Shown in pieces: positions 1 through 11,699 of a stretch of 64,000 nucleotides of DNA. Both the position numbers and the translations under genes were made by a program. The DNA comes from Torreya grandis (Eukaryota > Streptophyta > Pinopsida > Cupressales > Taxaceae). The notes below the pieces were generated by a model that searched no databases, had not been told where the DNA came from, and saw only the letters and a list, made by a program, of their open reading frames with translations. The first letter of the stretch is position 1; every line of letters begins with the position of its first letter. The stretch is taken from assembly GCA_037957365.1 (NCBI GenBank), contig JARHVA010000667.1, positions 2,062,001 through 2,126,000 of the forward strand, read 5' to 3'.

Positions 1-712
1 GTCCCTTGCCCTTCGAGCTCCTTGTCTTCTCAATTCTTTCGAACAAAATGTTCGAAGGAATTCCTTCGGACATTTTGCCGGAAGGAAGTCTTTCTTTCAA
101 GTCTCGGCCCTTCCTTTCAGTGTCTTTCCTTTTAGATTAATTCGTTTGGGCATTTTGTCTGAAGGAATTCATCCCTTGTCTTTTACATGGATTTTTTTCA
201 AACAAAAGTCCGAAGAAATCCTTTGCTCCTTATGAATTTCCTTCGAACAAAAAGTCTGAAAGAATTCTTCATCTTTTGCCTTGGATTTTTTCTGAAGAAA
301 ACTTACCTTTCGGCCTTCTCTTTTATCCCTCCACAAGTGTTCTTTGCCCTCCGCAAGGGCACTTTTGGGTCCATAATTGCCCTCCATACCCTGTTGGAAT
401 GGTCTAGTTTGTAACCCGACTGCCCTCCGCAAGGGCGCTTTGTCCTTGGAGCTTCGTAAAAAACTTATATCTTTTTGAAGTTGGCCCATTCCTTTGCCAA
501 AAGGCTTGTGAAAACTAGCTGCCCACAGTGAAATAAACCTCCGGATAAACCTGAAACATCTACAAAGCTCAAGTCATTTGGTTCAGAAAACAGGGCTATT
601 ACAAAAGGGGAAAAACATAGCAGCAAAAAGGTGGATACATGATTGACTGCTCAAGATAGTAAGGAAGGAAGGGAGACCAATTTTTGGCTTGCAGGACCAA
701 AAATGGTCAACA
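1..712 (-). repeat. LTR of main gypsy family, left end outside window
   Basis: Minus-oriented LTR whose U3 end is the terminal GTCAACA at 706-712. It contains the family's TTCGGAC/GTCCGAA palindromes and the GCCCTCCGCAAGGGC mini-hairpin near 420. It is inserted in the next LTR: the sequence after 712 (GGGCTTTAATGAAG) continues a U5 region that is intact in the LTR at 19690. The left target duplication lies outside the window, so it cannot be said whether this is solo or part of a longer element. Confidence 0.8.
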
Positions 713-2535
713 GGGCTTTAATGAAGATACAGAAAATGAACTTACCACAGGGGCTGTAGAAAACACACTGTCTGATAACTCTTTTTCTGTCTCTGCGCTC
801 CAGATGCAGCACTTGTTAACCTACAGAAATGGTGCTTTGTCTACACTAGGTGTGTTGGAGTCAATTTGTGAAAGCTTCAAGCTAAAAAAACTGAACACAG
901 AATTGATACACAGACACACTCAAAAACATAACCAGTCAGATAGAGGTAAAACACATTCTTATTGATCAAGGTAAAATTTTGGCAGGGCTTCGCCTTACAA
1001 AATGAGAGATATCTTTTTCAATTTGAGAGGTTACAATATATAGCATGAAAAGGAAGACTATGGTGCCCTTTTCAACAAGTGGCCCATGTTGCATTGAATA
1101 CATTGGAAAGAAGTCCAGTGAAGGGACCATGCCCGGGCAGTCACAAGCCTTGACTTTGGCATTTAAATCATATTAAATGTCTCTTCAAAAGCATGGGTTG
1201 CTTGATTGTTTGAATGGCAAGGCTGCTCCCCTTTATGAGACACAACTGTCTGCTCAGCTATGCTCAAATGAAGAAAACAAGCTGCGCCAGTGAATGTTTA
1301 CGCTCTTTGATAACCACTTGGTGGAGACTGTTTCACCCGCAACAATAACTTCTCCTGTTGACACCTTCTTTTGTCTCCTAGACTGCTTAATTCGTGTATG
1401 TGCTTGGCTGGGTGCGTCTTTTGGAACATTCCAAATGTTGTCGTATGTGTGCGTGTCTATGTTCTAGATTCTTTGTTTTGTTCCCCTTTTCCTTGCTATT
1501 TTTGTCGCTTTCTGGCAATTTGAGCTCTCTCGGGCTATTCTTCTCATCTTTTGCTGGCTCCTTGGGCTCCTTTCTCAATGGCTAATGCACCCTGTTAATA
1601 TTGACGTCTGCGGGACTGTCGTCTATTTGAAAACCAACAACTATTTCACTGCCTTGAATTTGACATTCGTGTGCCCGTCATCGGATGTTTGAACCTCCAA
1701 CGGCTAGTTCACCATGCTGAAATTGACATTCTCGGGCCTATCACCCCTTTGGCAATTTCTTCGGCCTTTTGTATTCCTTCAGCGTTTTGTATTTGAATCT
1801 TCCCAAAGGGAAGGTGTCCCTTGTTTTCTAAATTCCTTCAAACAAAATGTTCGAAGGAAATCCTTCCTTCAAAGTCCCGACCCTTTTTTCTTTTGGTCTT
1901 TTCCTTCGAGAAATTCCTTCGGACAAAAAGTCCAAAGGAATTCCTTCGGGCTTTTGTCCGAAAGAATTTGCCTTGGTCTGCTTTCCTTGTGAATTTCTTC
2001 GGACAAAATGTCTGAAGGAATTCCTTCAGGCACTTTTTCCGAAGGAATTCATCCTTTGGGTCCACGTGGATTTTCTTCCTTTGGATTTCCCTCGGGACAA
2101 AAATCTGAAGGAAATCATTTGTCTTTTGCAAGGATCTCTTCCGAAGGAAAACTTACCTCTCGGCCTTCTGCCTTGTCATTTTTTTGAAGGAAAACTCTCT
2201 GCCCTCCGCAGCCAGTTGGAACGGTCTAGTTCGTAACCCTACTGCCCTCCGCAAGGGCATTCTATCCTCAGAGCTTTGTAAAAGACCTATATCTCTTTGA
2301 AGTTGGCCCATTGCTTTGCCAAAAGGCTTGTGAAAACTAGCTGCTCACAGCGAAATAAACCTCCGAATCAACTCGAAACATCTACAAAGCTCAAGTCACT
2401 TGGCTCTTTACAGAACAGGTCTATTACAAAGGGAAATGGCACAATTGCTGTAGGGGGAATACATCCAAAATTGACGGTTCAAGACAGCAGGGAAAGGAGA
2501 CCGATTTTTGGCTTGTAGGACCAAAATGGTCAACA
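713..2535 (-). repeat. LTR of main gypsy family, split by the LTR at 1-712
   Basis: Minus-oriented LTR, R-U5 on the left and U3 end GTCAACA at 2529-2535. A TATA-like CAATATATAG lies near 1034-1043 (reads TATATTG on the minus strand). A splice-donor-like CTGTGGTAAGTT is at about 740 on the minus strand. The leftmost few hundred bases are beyond the window because another LTR is inserted at 712/713. Open frames here (for example 1387-1585 on both strands) are LTR noise. Confidence 0.8.
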
Positions 2536-2833
2536 ATAGCTTCATTAATGCCCAATAAATCATATAAATGATAAATCAATCTTCCTATCAATTTTAAACA
2601 ATTACCATCGACATGTCACTGCCCCTGGATGTCCAGCCATGTCCATTCACGACTTACTATAAATAGTAAGTATGCCCAAAACTGCCTGAAAACCCTTCAA
2701 AAAGATATGCAACTGAAACTGTCTAGGCCAAATGGCCTCTAATTCCCTTTAATGCCCTGGTTAGCCTACGGGACCATAGGGAAATAGGCTAACAACAACA
2801 TCATGCTATGAATGTTAGAAAGGGAACATTACA
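2536..2833 (-). repeat. TGTAATG-type LTR fragment (second LTR family)
   Basis: The right end reads ...GGGAACATTACA, i.e. TGTAATGTTCCC on the minus strand. About 200 bases from 2640 resemble 57960-58150 by eye (shared ACTTACTATAAATAGTAAGTAT-like and TAGCCTACGG blocks). It appears inserted in the older LTR that resumes at 2834; CTCTC at 2834-2838 would be its right target duplication. The rest lies left of the nested LTRs. Confidence 0.65.
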
Positions 2834-4414
2834 CTCTCACTTCCAGCTATAATATTGGAGCAACCTCAGGCTGTGGGTTTTCTGTAATAAGGTTGAACCT
2901 CTGGAGAAGGCCAGCTTCCTCTTTGATGCTCATCTAAACTAATGCCAAACTAATGATTCACAGGGAAAAGTGTTAGAAAGGGGATAAGGGCTTCTAAAAA
3001 AGCTAACCAGGGGATGCACCAAGCTAAAGTGGACACTCATCTATGCTTGAAACCAGACTAGATCAGTCATAAGACAACTATGGCTTACACAATCTCGAGA
3101 TCAAGTTAGCACATTGGAAGAGGTTCAGGCAGAACACTAATCTAGACCTGCAAGAGATTGAAAATACATTAAAGAGGCAAGTAGAACGCAGATAAACTAG
3201 GAAGAATCTCCTTCACGAATCCACCAAGCACAAACATACTAAGGCACTGATCAATGACAAGAGATAGGCAAAGAAATCATCTTATTGCATTAAGAGGTAG
3301 TTCTTACAAATGCTTGATAGGGTCAAACCTAATCAAGCTGAGCATATTTTGCAATATCCTAAGGAGTGTCATGTCTCCCAGAGAGATGAAAAAGTCTAAA
3401 AACTGGGAACCCTCCAAAATGGAAAGCATCCGATATATATAGAGAAAAGGGCCCTGAGAAAGAAAAAGGCTCGTGGGAGCAAGGAGAATTGAGAGAAGAG
3501 GTCGTCGATGATCGGGACCCTTGTTGTACTTGAGCTCCCTTGCATTCAAAGCATGCAACTGCCTTGACCATGAAATGAACCGTCCAAGATCACCACAAAT
3601 CTCTTCAATCCCCTCATGCATTCAAATTCCTTCCCTTTTTGGAGCTGAGAGAGCCATGTCATGGGTAGCTACATGCACCCGTCAAGTGTACATGATTTGA
3701 TCTCTTGTATTTAAAACTTGGCATGCTCCTTCACTCTGCTTGGATAAGGACGAAATCACCATATCATTAATCTAGGCCTAGTCGTGCTGCCTCTGATCGA
3801 GTGGATGCTTGTTGGAGGTGAGAACCATACTGAAAGATGAAGGCTTCTCCATTAATTCGCACCTACCAGTGGAATGCGTCCTTGACACTTGTCATGTACA
3901 TTTTCGCTCTCGAGATTCACTGACTCCCTTTGACCTTTTTTGAATAGAAGTGACTTTTTGACAAGACCCATCTTTGAAGTCTGCAAGAACGTCTCAGGGT
4001 TTCAAATTCAAATGTCTATTTGCTAGGGCTAGATTTTGACATTTGCGGGCCCGTCACGGTATACTTGAATCTCAACGGCTATTTTTCAGACTTTTTGCTT
4101 TGAACAATTCCTTTGGACATTTTGTCTGAAGGAATTGGTCTTCGGGTTTTTTGCAATGGGCAATTCCTACGGACAATTTGTTCGAAGGAATTTAAAGAAA
4201 TGACCCTCCGGCTTTGTTGAAAAGGACTTTTCGAAGGGAAAGATACCCTTCAGACTTTTGGAAAGTGACTTTCTCGAAAGGAAAAATACCCTTTGGGAAT
4301 TTTGAAATGGTCTTTTGAAGCTTTGAAATGAGCCTTCAGCAAAATTTCAATAGTCCATTTTCCTTTGAAAAAATACTTTCGAAAAAGTTGCAATGGTCCA
4401 CTTTGAAAAGACAC
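2834..4414 (-). repeat. Old diverged LTR, first part
   Basis: Minus-oriented LTR related to, but clearly diverged from, the main family. It keeps the U5-like block CTCTCACTTCCAGC...CAACCTCAGG, a TATA-like ATATATATAG at 3432-3441, the motif GGGCCCGTCACGG and weak TTCGGAC palindromes. It is interrupted at 4414 by another LTR and resumes at 7103. Open frames such as 3304-3621 look spurious. Confidence 0.6.
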
Positions 4415-7102
4415 TGTTGTGGCATGGAATTGCACCCTTGTGAGAGAGTTATTTAGGCTCTCTCACTTTCAGCTACAAGCATGGGGACAACCTCAGGATG
4501 TGGGTATCCTAGGCTTTTTAATGAGGCTAGTTCCTTAGATGCTTCACTTCAACTCTTGATTCCCACACTAAAATCTAGTGCTGGCTATGGAAAAGGGATA
4601 GGAGAATAACATGAAAAGAAATCTAAGCTAAGGGACGTGATGCACCAAAAGATATGATTCACTTAATTTGGGAATCAACACTAATTCAACATAAGATAAA
4701 TTTTTGCTTACACAACCTCACAAGCAGTTAACTTGCATAAGTATTTCGTAAACTAGGTTTACTGAACCATACATGAAACAAAGAGGGATTTCAAAATCCA
4801 CACCAAGCTTCCATCAATGGAGGAAAGAGCTCAAGTCTAGACCTGCAAATAACTGAAAAATACTTGGAAACAAGTAAGAAAGAAGGACAATGAGCCAAGA
4901 AGGACACTTTTTCACAACGCCATTGTGCACAAGCTTGCTCAACACGATTTTCAGACAAAGAGATAGGTAAAAAATTAATCTTTATTGCTTCAAAGGTCTT
5001 TTACAAAGCAATTTTCACAGTCACTTTATCGGCAGTTTGAGGATAGTTTCTTGGATCCAAGGCCTTTATTTATAACAGAAAAGGGGGAAGAGAAGATGGG
5101 AACGCATGAGAAAACTGGGAGGGAAGCCATAAATTTTTGCAACCACCACCATCGTCCTTCTTCGACCATGGAGTGAGTCATTCAAGGTCGTCCCAATCTC
5201 CTCGAACCCATCCTGCATTCAAGACGCCCTTGGGTGAATTTTGAGGGAGCCATGTCACGAGTGGCTGAGTATCTCCATTTTGCGTTACTAAATTGATCCC
5301 TGTATTAAAATCATCATGGCAACATTCCCCTTCGCATGTCTTACCTGAAGAAGGACGAAGTCTTCATGCCTTTAAATTTTGGTCGAACCATGCTACCTTT
5401 ACGTTGAATGGTGGTTTGTCGAGAGTGGGAACCATATTGAAGGATGAAAGCTTTCATTAAATTTTCAGCTACCAGCTCCCGCCAATCGCTTGGACTCCCC
5501 TTTGCGCTTATTGGTTGTTAGGAGTCACCTAGGATCCTCAACTTGCACCATAGATCTTTTTGTCGTGGATGCCTACGGATCGTCGATCTCCCTACCAGTT
5601 GGATGCCCTTGTGCCACTTGTCCTTGATCGATTTCTTTGAAAAGCCAACCTTTGCTCGAGCTTATGCCACGTGGCAACCTCCCATTCATCATTTCTAGGC
5701 CTGATGTCTTCGGGTTCCTCTAGCTTGATGACTTCGAGATTTCAGAGCTACTTTATTTATAAAGCTCATAATTAAAGCATTCGGAGAATCCCGAATTACA
5801 CTATGAAGAGTAGTTTGGGTTCTCTGAGCTCCTCAACGTCAAACTTTTCAAGCTTGATGTCTTCAGCGTTTTCAAGGCGGATTATTTCAGACTTTTTGAG
5901 CTCCAAGTCTTTGGGCTTCCTATCTTGAATCCTTTTCCGGCGGAAAAATTGTCCGCGGGATTTGTCTCATCTTCCCCGTTTGGAATTTTGCTTTGGTTCT
6001 TTCCCGAAGGAATTCCTTCAGAATTTTTTCCCTTGGGTTTCTTGTCAAGGACTTTCTTGAAGGGTAAGAGACCCTTCGGGCTTTTTGCAAGTGGTCCTTT
6101 CGAATGGTCCTTTCTTTTGTATATTTCCCTTCGGAACTTCTGAAAATGGTCCCTCCAAAAGGATATGTCCCTTCGGAATTCTTGAAAAGGTCTTTCGGAC
6201 AAGTGTTTAGCTCCTTGCGAAGGGAAGGTACCATTCAAAAATTTTGAGTGGACCATTTCTCCCAAGAAGTACCCTTAGAAAAACTGCTTTGGGCACTTTT
6301 GCCTTGAATAACCCTTCAGAGATTTTGAAAGTGTCCTTTCAAAAAAGTGTAGTGGACCATTTCCTCAAGAAAAGAACCTTCGAGAATTTTGAAAATGAAC
6401 CATTTTTATAGAAGTCTCCTTTGAAACTTTCTTTTGGACAAAATGTCTAAGAAAATTCCAATACTTAGCCCGAACGGAAATCTTTGAAAGAAAACACTTG
6501 GTGAAAAAGTCTCAAAAGAAATGAGCCTTATCCATCGGGTTTTCAACTCCTACTTCAGGCTTCTTTGGTAAAGTAGCTAATATATCAAAACCCGAAGTCC
6601 TCTTTCTCAAGACCAATTTGGGTTTTGCATGTCCTCTTACTTTGGGCTTTTGGACCCAAGTAACTTATCTAACAAAGCCCGAAGTCTTCCAATGCCAAAA
6701 GCCTGTGAACCATTGCTCAAGACGAGTTTGGGTTTCTGGACTTGGCCTACTTTGGGGTTGCGACTGCCTGCCACTTATAAGGAAATTTAAGAAAAGTAGT
6801 TCCACTGATGGAAACCGTAGTTCTGATGGAGTCCGTAGTTCTTCTGAACTCCATGAAATGCTTGAACTGCTTGGTTTCACCATGAAAACTGGTCAAGAAC
6901 CCTTTTATTTGCTCTGCAGACCTATCCCTTAGGATTTGACAAAATATGCTTTAAGCAATCTTAAAGTGTTTCAAAAGATTTGTGAGAACTGTGCGATCTC
7001 TCTAGTCCACTCATTTCATCTGGGACATCTGTTCATTTGCTCATCCATAACAACTTGATCCACCTAGGCGTAGCTTGGTATGTGGGCCAAAATTTGCCAA
7101 CA
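4415..7102 (-). repeat. Old diverged LTR nested in a relative
   Basis: Starts TGTTGTGGCATGG at 4415 and ends TTTGCCAACA at 7102, matching in layout the TGTTGAC...GTCAACA ends of the family. It has a TATA-like TTATAAATA (minus strand) at 5067-5075 and many degraded TTCGGA/TCCGAA palindromes. The flanks (GACAC left, ATGAC right) are not a convincing target duplication, consistent with age. No coding sequence is recognised within it. Confidence 0.6.
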
Positions 7103-7517
7103 ATGACCCTTTGGCAAAGTTGAAATGGACCATTTCTTCAAAAGAAAGATACCCTTCGGAATTCTTGTTTTGGTCCACTTCTCCAAAGAAAGTGCTCTTT
7201 GAAAATTTTGAAGTGGACCACTTTGCCGAGAAAAGTGCCCTTTGGCTTTTCTGAAATGGTCCATTTCTTGCGGATAATTCTTCCAAAAGAATTTGCTCGG
7301 ACAATTTTTTTGAAAGAATTCACTCTTTGACTTTGACTTGAAAGGACCTTCAAATTTTTGAAAAGTGCCCTTGCTTACTTCGGTTTTCTCATGACTCGCA
7401 ACTTAGTCTTCCACCTTGTACTTTTATAAATGCTAATGGAGTGCGTAGATTTTCTGATGGATTCCTTAGATTTTTAAATCAGTCAGAATTTTGGTATGGG
7501 CCAGAAATTGGTCAATA
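7103..7517 (-). repeat. Old diverged LTR, second part (U3 end)
   Basis: Continuation of 2834-4414 after the nested LTR. The phrases ATGACCCTTTGGC and GGACCATTTC follow on from the left part. It ends GGTCAATA at 7517, a mutated GTCAACA terminus. Confidence 0.55.
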
Positions 7518-7797
7518 GTAGTCACTAAGGTTCCCAGTCTGAATGTGGATCACTCTCTTTTGGTGCATCACCTCCCTTAGCTTAGATTTTTTTTTAATGC
7601 TATTCTCCTATCCCTTCTCCTTAGTCAGTAGTAGATTTTAGCGTGAGAAATGAGAGTTGAAGTGAAGCATTTGAGGAACTAGACTCATTAAAAAGCTTAG
7701 AGGTTCAACCCCATGACAGGATACCCACAGCCTGAGGTTGTCCCAACGCTTATAGCTAGGAGTGAGAGACCCTGAGAAACTCTCCCACAAAGGGTGC
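7518..7797 (+). repeat. 3' part of the 5' LTR of the first (+) element
   Basis: Plus-oriented R-U5 segment containing TTTTGGTGCATCACC and TTAGCTTAGATT, ending in GCCTACAACA at 7797. These match the layout of the other LTRs just before their internal region. The upstream part is separated by the minus-oriented LTR ending at 7517 and lies outside the window. Confidence 0.6.
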
Positions 7798-7969
7798 TAT
7801 TCTAGCCTACAACAGTTTCTAGCACGTCTGGTAGGACCACTTTTGAAAAAGATTGGTCAAGTTTGATGCTAGTTTGATCAATTTGCAATGGTTGTAGCTT
7901 TCATCTTTCAGTATCTGATGACTTCAAAGAACACTCAACAATCTGGTGACAGAATAGTAACTATTCTTC
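7798..7969 (+). other. Putative primer-binding region and leader of the first (+) element
   Basis: Directly after the LTR end comes GTTTCTAGCACGTCTGGTAGG. This corresponds to TTTTTGGCACGCCCAGTGGG at the same place in three other copies. It is probably the tRNA primer-binding region, here mutated. The remaining bases are an A/T-rich leader up to the gag start at 7970. Confidence 0.45.
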
Positions 7970-8153
7970 ATGCCAAAGGTGACTACGAGATCAGCTTCTG
8001 TAGGTATTCCTTTTGAATTTGTTGAATTACCGTTGAATTCAATAAGAAGGCTAAGGTTCGTCCATACTCACCTATACATAGAATTTTTTTTCTTAAACAA
8101 TCATAAGGTATACTTACGCAAGAAGATCTTCGTTAGTCCCTCTTGCTACCATG
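7970..8153 (+). pseudogene. gag N-terminal fragment of Ty3/gypsy element
   Basis: Begins MPKVTTRSASVGIPFEFVEL, closely matching the start of gag in the complete copy at 27328 and the minus copy at 52874. It is the N-terminal part of the capsid-like Gag protein. The frame is cut at 8153 by a solo LTR and resumes at 10635. The start is supported by two independent copies starting at the same methionine. Confidence 0.8.
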
Positions 8154-8404
8154 TGTTGACCATTTTTTGCCCAACAGGCCAAAAATCGGTCCCCTTTTGT
8201 CCCTGCTATTCTAGACCATTTCATTTTTTTGATTTTGCACAAGTCCAGGAATTTCTACGGACTTTGCAGGTCCATTTCTATGGACTCTGTAGGTCAGTCT
8301 TTTGGCGCATGAAGAATCAATTCAGAGAATGCTGGGTTGCATTGGAGGCTTCTTCGGGCTCTTGTCTGAAGAAATTCACAAGGAAGGTTGGCATCTTTAA
8401 GTTA

Positions 8405-8750
8405 TTTTGAACCATTGAACCGGTTCAATGCTTTGGTTCAGCATTTAAGTTCATCGCTTTCGGTTCAAAGCCTTGTTTCAATCGGCAAAGTTCATCGCTT
8501 TGGTTCAATCAAACGGTTTATCAGCTTGGTTCAATGCGTTGGTTCAATGTTTTGTTTCAATGCTTTGGTTCAAAGGGCTTGGTTCAGTCAGCTTGGTTCA
8601 ACGCTTGGGTTCAATCAGCAAGTTCATCGGTAAAGTTCAATCAAATGGTTCGATGCCTTTGGTTCAACAATTGTTTGAACCGTTGAACGGGTTCAATCAA
8701 TTGGTTCAATGGTTGGTTCAATGTTTTCGGTTCAACCAAAGAGTTCAAGG
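8405..8750 (+). repeat. GGTTCAA tandem array
   Basis: Degenerate tandem array of roughly 11-22 bp units built on TTGGTTCAATG. It lies in the U3 of the solo LTR. Related arrays occur at 24605-24865, 33545-33735, 39218-39485 and 57135-57330 (inverted in the minus LTRs). Confidence 0.9.
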
Positions 8751-9264
8751 GGGCCCCCCAAAGGACAAGCGCCTTTGTGGAGGGCACTTAGTCAACAAAG
8801 GCACCCTTCGGAAGGGCCGCGAGCAAGAAACCTGAAAGCAAAAGACAAGGACGATTTCTTTCGGATGTTTTGTCCGAAGGAATTCCTTTGGACAAAAAGT
8901 CCAAAGAAATTCGGGGAGGCCGCGGGAGAGAAAAAAATCCGAGAAAATTCCAAAGAAAGGGATTCGGGGAAAATTTCGAAGAAATCAAAGCAACCGAGAC
9001 AATTCTCGCGGACTTTTTGTCCATGGGAAAATTGTCCGAAGGAAAAGCCCGTGAAGAAGAAAAGCCGATGCAGGAAAAGGCCCGAAGGAATTTGCCAAGG
9101 ACGGTGACGTCCCAGAAGCCGTCAACTTTAAGAAGATAGACTAGCCGTTGGTTTTCAAAATGTGACAGGCCTGCGAATGTCAATTTTACACCAGGAAATC
9201 CAGAGCGCGGAAGGCGCCAAGTGGCAACCGCGAAAGGCTCTAACATGCTTTTCTAGGAGCAATG

Positions 9265-9500
9265 GAACATGCCACGTGTCCCCTGCAAGGCTCAACGGAA
9301 GCCGACAAGTGTCAACACCTGCAGTCCTCTCTTTTGTCCCATGAGAAAAGTGGTGGGCCCTAGACGAATTGCTAAAGAAAGTGGAAGCCGACACATGTCC
9401 TCTTCTGCAGGACCTTCAAAGGGTGCCTAAAGCTCCTATGAGTCAACCAGATGTTGCCACGTGTCTTGCCCATTTCACAGCGGAACGCGCCACGTGTCAC
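9265..9500 (+). promoter_or_regulatory. G-box (CACGTG) array in U3
   Basis: GCCACGTGTC occurs at about 9271, 9456 and 9490, with the degenerate forms ACAAGTGTC and ACACATGTCC between them. The core is the classic bZIP/bHLH G-box/ABRE. The array lies roughly 400-630 bp upstream of the TATA box, as expected for an LTR enhancer. Confidence 0.6.
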
Positions 9501-9896
9501 TTATTTGAAAATCAGTTAAAAGAACCCAAGGAATGCAGCGACCTGCCAAAAGATAGCCCTGAGGGCCGAAGGAGCCAAAAAGAGACAGAAACCAAGAAGA
9601 AGACAAGGTGCAGAAAGAGACAAAGCAAGAGGTGAGTTATTGCTAGATGGTCATCAAACGACGCAAACAGTGAACGGCGTAGCCGGGACAAACCGCACTC
9701 TATTTGCAAGAAAAGAGCAGTCTGTTTGCAGAAAAGAGGCACAGCCATGTTTTCACATTAATGTGGAATGCCAAAGTCAAAGCAGGAGCCGACAATCAAA
9801 CGGCTTCCTCTTCCCAAGGCTCAGAGCGCACATGGGCGAGCTTGCAAAAAGAGGGCCAAAGTCTTTCCCAAAAAGCGCCAAGTTCTCTTCCTCTTT

Positions 9897-9907
9897 CTAT
9901 ATATTGT
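9897..9907 (+). promoter_or_regulatory. TATA box of solo LTR
   Basis: TCTATATATTG preceded by a CT-rich patch (TTCTCTTCCTC). The same TATA plus GTAAACTTCTCATTTGAGA block recurs in most LTRs of the family, so it is likely the LTR promoter, with R beginning shortly downstream. Confidence 0.65.
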
Positions 9908-10634
9908 AAACTTCTCATTTGAGAATGAGGACTCTCTTAGCCTTAAGGCAAAACTTTGCCCAAAAATCTCTCGGGCTTGTAAGGCAGAGCTCTGCCAGAT
10001 TTTACCTTGAATCAGGACTTAGCAATTTTACCTCTATCTGGCCTTGCACTTTAAAGTATATGTCTATGTTCTTCATTTGGGTTAAGTCATTGTCTTTCAT
10101 GCTTTTCACAGATCAATTACAGCATGTCCAGTGCATTGTGAAGTCTCCTTTCTGCAGGTCTGCCAGAAGTGTCTACAGCAAGAATATAGGCGCATGTGAA
10201 TACGCTGTCAAAGTGTGTCTCAGAACACCTTTGCTAGTTCCTTCCTCCTTGTATCTCTACGGACCCCTGACTCACTATTGCAGAAGAGCTTCCCCCTTCA
10301 GATGAAGTGTATGGGCATTTCTTCCTGGTGAAAAGTGTATGTTCGCGCTGAGTTGGTCAACATTTTCTGGTGTATCACCTTTTCATTTTTAGGCTTAGAT
10401 TTTGTTTTCAGCATCTCTCTCTCCCTTTTCATCCTCCCCCTTTTTCATTTTATTTGTTAGCAGTAGGAGAAACCAAGGCCTAAAAGATACATCAGAGGGA
10501 GCTAGCCCTTATCTAGAGACTCTCTCCTCCGACTTCGCCGGTCCCACAGGTGAGGGGAGTTTCCATTGTTGTGTGTGGAAGGGTAGGAGCTAGGCCTCCT
10601 GCCCCCGGGTGCAATCCACTACATCAACACCATG

Positions 10635-11206
10635 ATTTCCCAAAGAGCTTTCATAGGTTTCAGCAGCCAAAGTCCTTTGAATTTGCCACAATATGACCCT
10701 ATGCCAGTAGAAACTTTCAAAAGTGTCGCATATTTCACATGAGACCAAGCCGTGACTCCTACTGAACACATCACAGATATAGCCAATTTTTGCAATATCT
10801 ATAATGTCATAGTAGAAAATGTAGCTATCAGACTATTGGCTATATCCTTTAAGGGAAAGGCTTTAGATTGGTGTAGAGGTTTAGCTCCTACCTCTATTCA
10901 ATCATGGGATCAGCTGGGAATAGTCTTATGTAAGAGATTCGCAGATAAGAGTGATCATTTGTCACTTGCAGAACAATTGACTATGATGAAGAGAGTTCCT
11001 CATGAAGTTATGTAAGACTTCAACACAAGATTCCAAAAGGCTTGGGACATAATTTCATTCGCTTTTAGACCATCCCCTAACTTTGCATTCTTATACTACT
11101 TGAAGGCTCTGAAGAACAACATAGCGGTAATGATCCAATCCATGGGAGAGGACATATTGCTAGACGCTTATGAGCTGGCTATTAAAGCAGAAAATTGCCT
11201 AGTTCA
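10635..11206 (+). pseudogene. gag middle fragment
   Basis: Continues gag after the solo LTR. It reads into the retrotransposon-gag domain with HITDIANFCNIYNVIVENVA, LLAISFKGKALDW and LTMMKRVPHEVM, the same signature as the other two copies. In-frame stops are at about 10740 and 11013 (TAA after VPHEVM). It is interrupted at 11206 by a second solo LTR. Confidence 0.8.
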
Positions 11207-11296
11207 TGTTGACCATTTTTGGTCCAACAGGCCAAAAATCAGTCCCCTTCTTTCCCTGTTGTTCTGAGCCAGTTCAATTTTTGATTTTGCACAAGT

Positions 11297-11460
11297 CTTG
11301 GAAGTTTCTACGAACTCTGCAGGGATTTCTACGGACTCTGCAAGGATCTCTACGAACTCTGTAGGTGTTTCTACGGACTCTGTAAATCCATTTCTATGGA
11401 CTCTATAGGTCCATTTCTATGGACTTTGCAGGGAAGCTTTCTACGGACTCTGTAGGCAGA
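11297..11460 (+). repeat. TTCTACGGACTCTG tandem array
   Basis: About six copies of a unit of roughly 24-27 bp built on TTCTACGGACTCTGCAGG. Related short arrays are at 8250-8300, 17885-17990, 44325-44440, 48876-48985 and 54993-55050. Confidence 0.85.
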
Positions 11461-11699
11461 GACGAGTTCCCAACACTTAGGCACAAAATAGACCATCTCA
11501 AGTGCCCTTGCGGAAGGCAGTTCCGAACTAGAAAAGAGCCCTTGCGAAGGGTAGGGAACACTTTCAAAAGAGGCCACAGAGAAAAACCGAAAAGGTAAGT
11601 TTCTTTTAGAAATTTGTTTAATGCAAAGGAAGTACCCTTCAGAAGGGTCGTTTCCAATTTTTCCGAAGGGCACTTTTCAAAGGCAGTCGAAGAAGCAAA

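Larger units (their letters stand above)
8154..10629 (+). repeat. Solo LTR in gag, target duplication CCATG
   Basis: Runs from TGTTGACCATTTTTTGCCC at 8154 to CATCAACA at 10629 (2476 bp). The perfect 5-bp duplication CCATG flanks it (8149-8153 and 10630-10634), and gag continues on both sides, so this is a solo LTR left by LTR-LTR recombination. U3 carries the GGTTCAA array, TTCGGAC palindromes and G-boxes. The TATA box is CTATATATTG at about 9898-9907. Long open frames within (for example 8788-9246 minus) are products of the repeats. Confidence 0.95.

Noticed and set aside
684..965. 93-codon frame as a small gene
   Set aside because: It spans the junction of two LTRs and matches R-U5 sequence in other LTRs (19690, 53390).
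8388..8835. Frames with FNALVQ-like repeats
   Set aside because: Translations of the GGTTCAA tandem array in a solo LTR.
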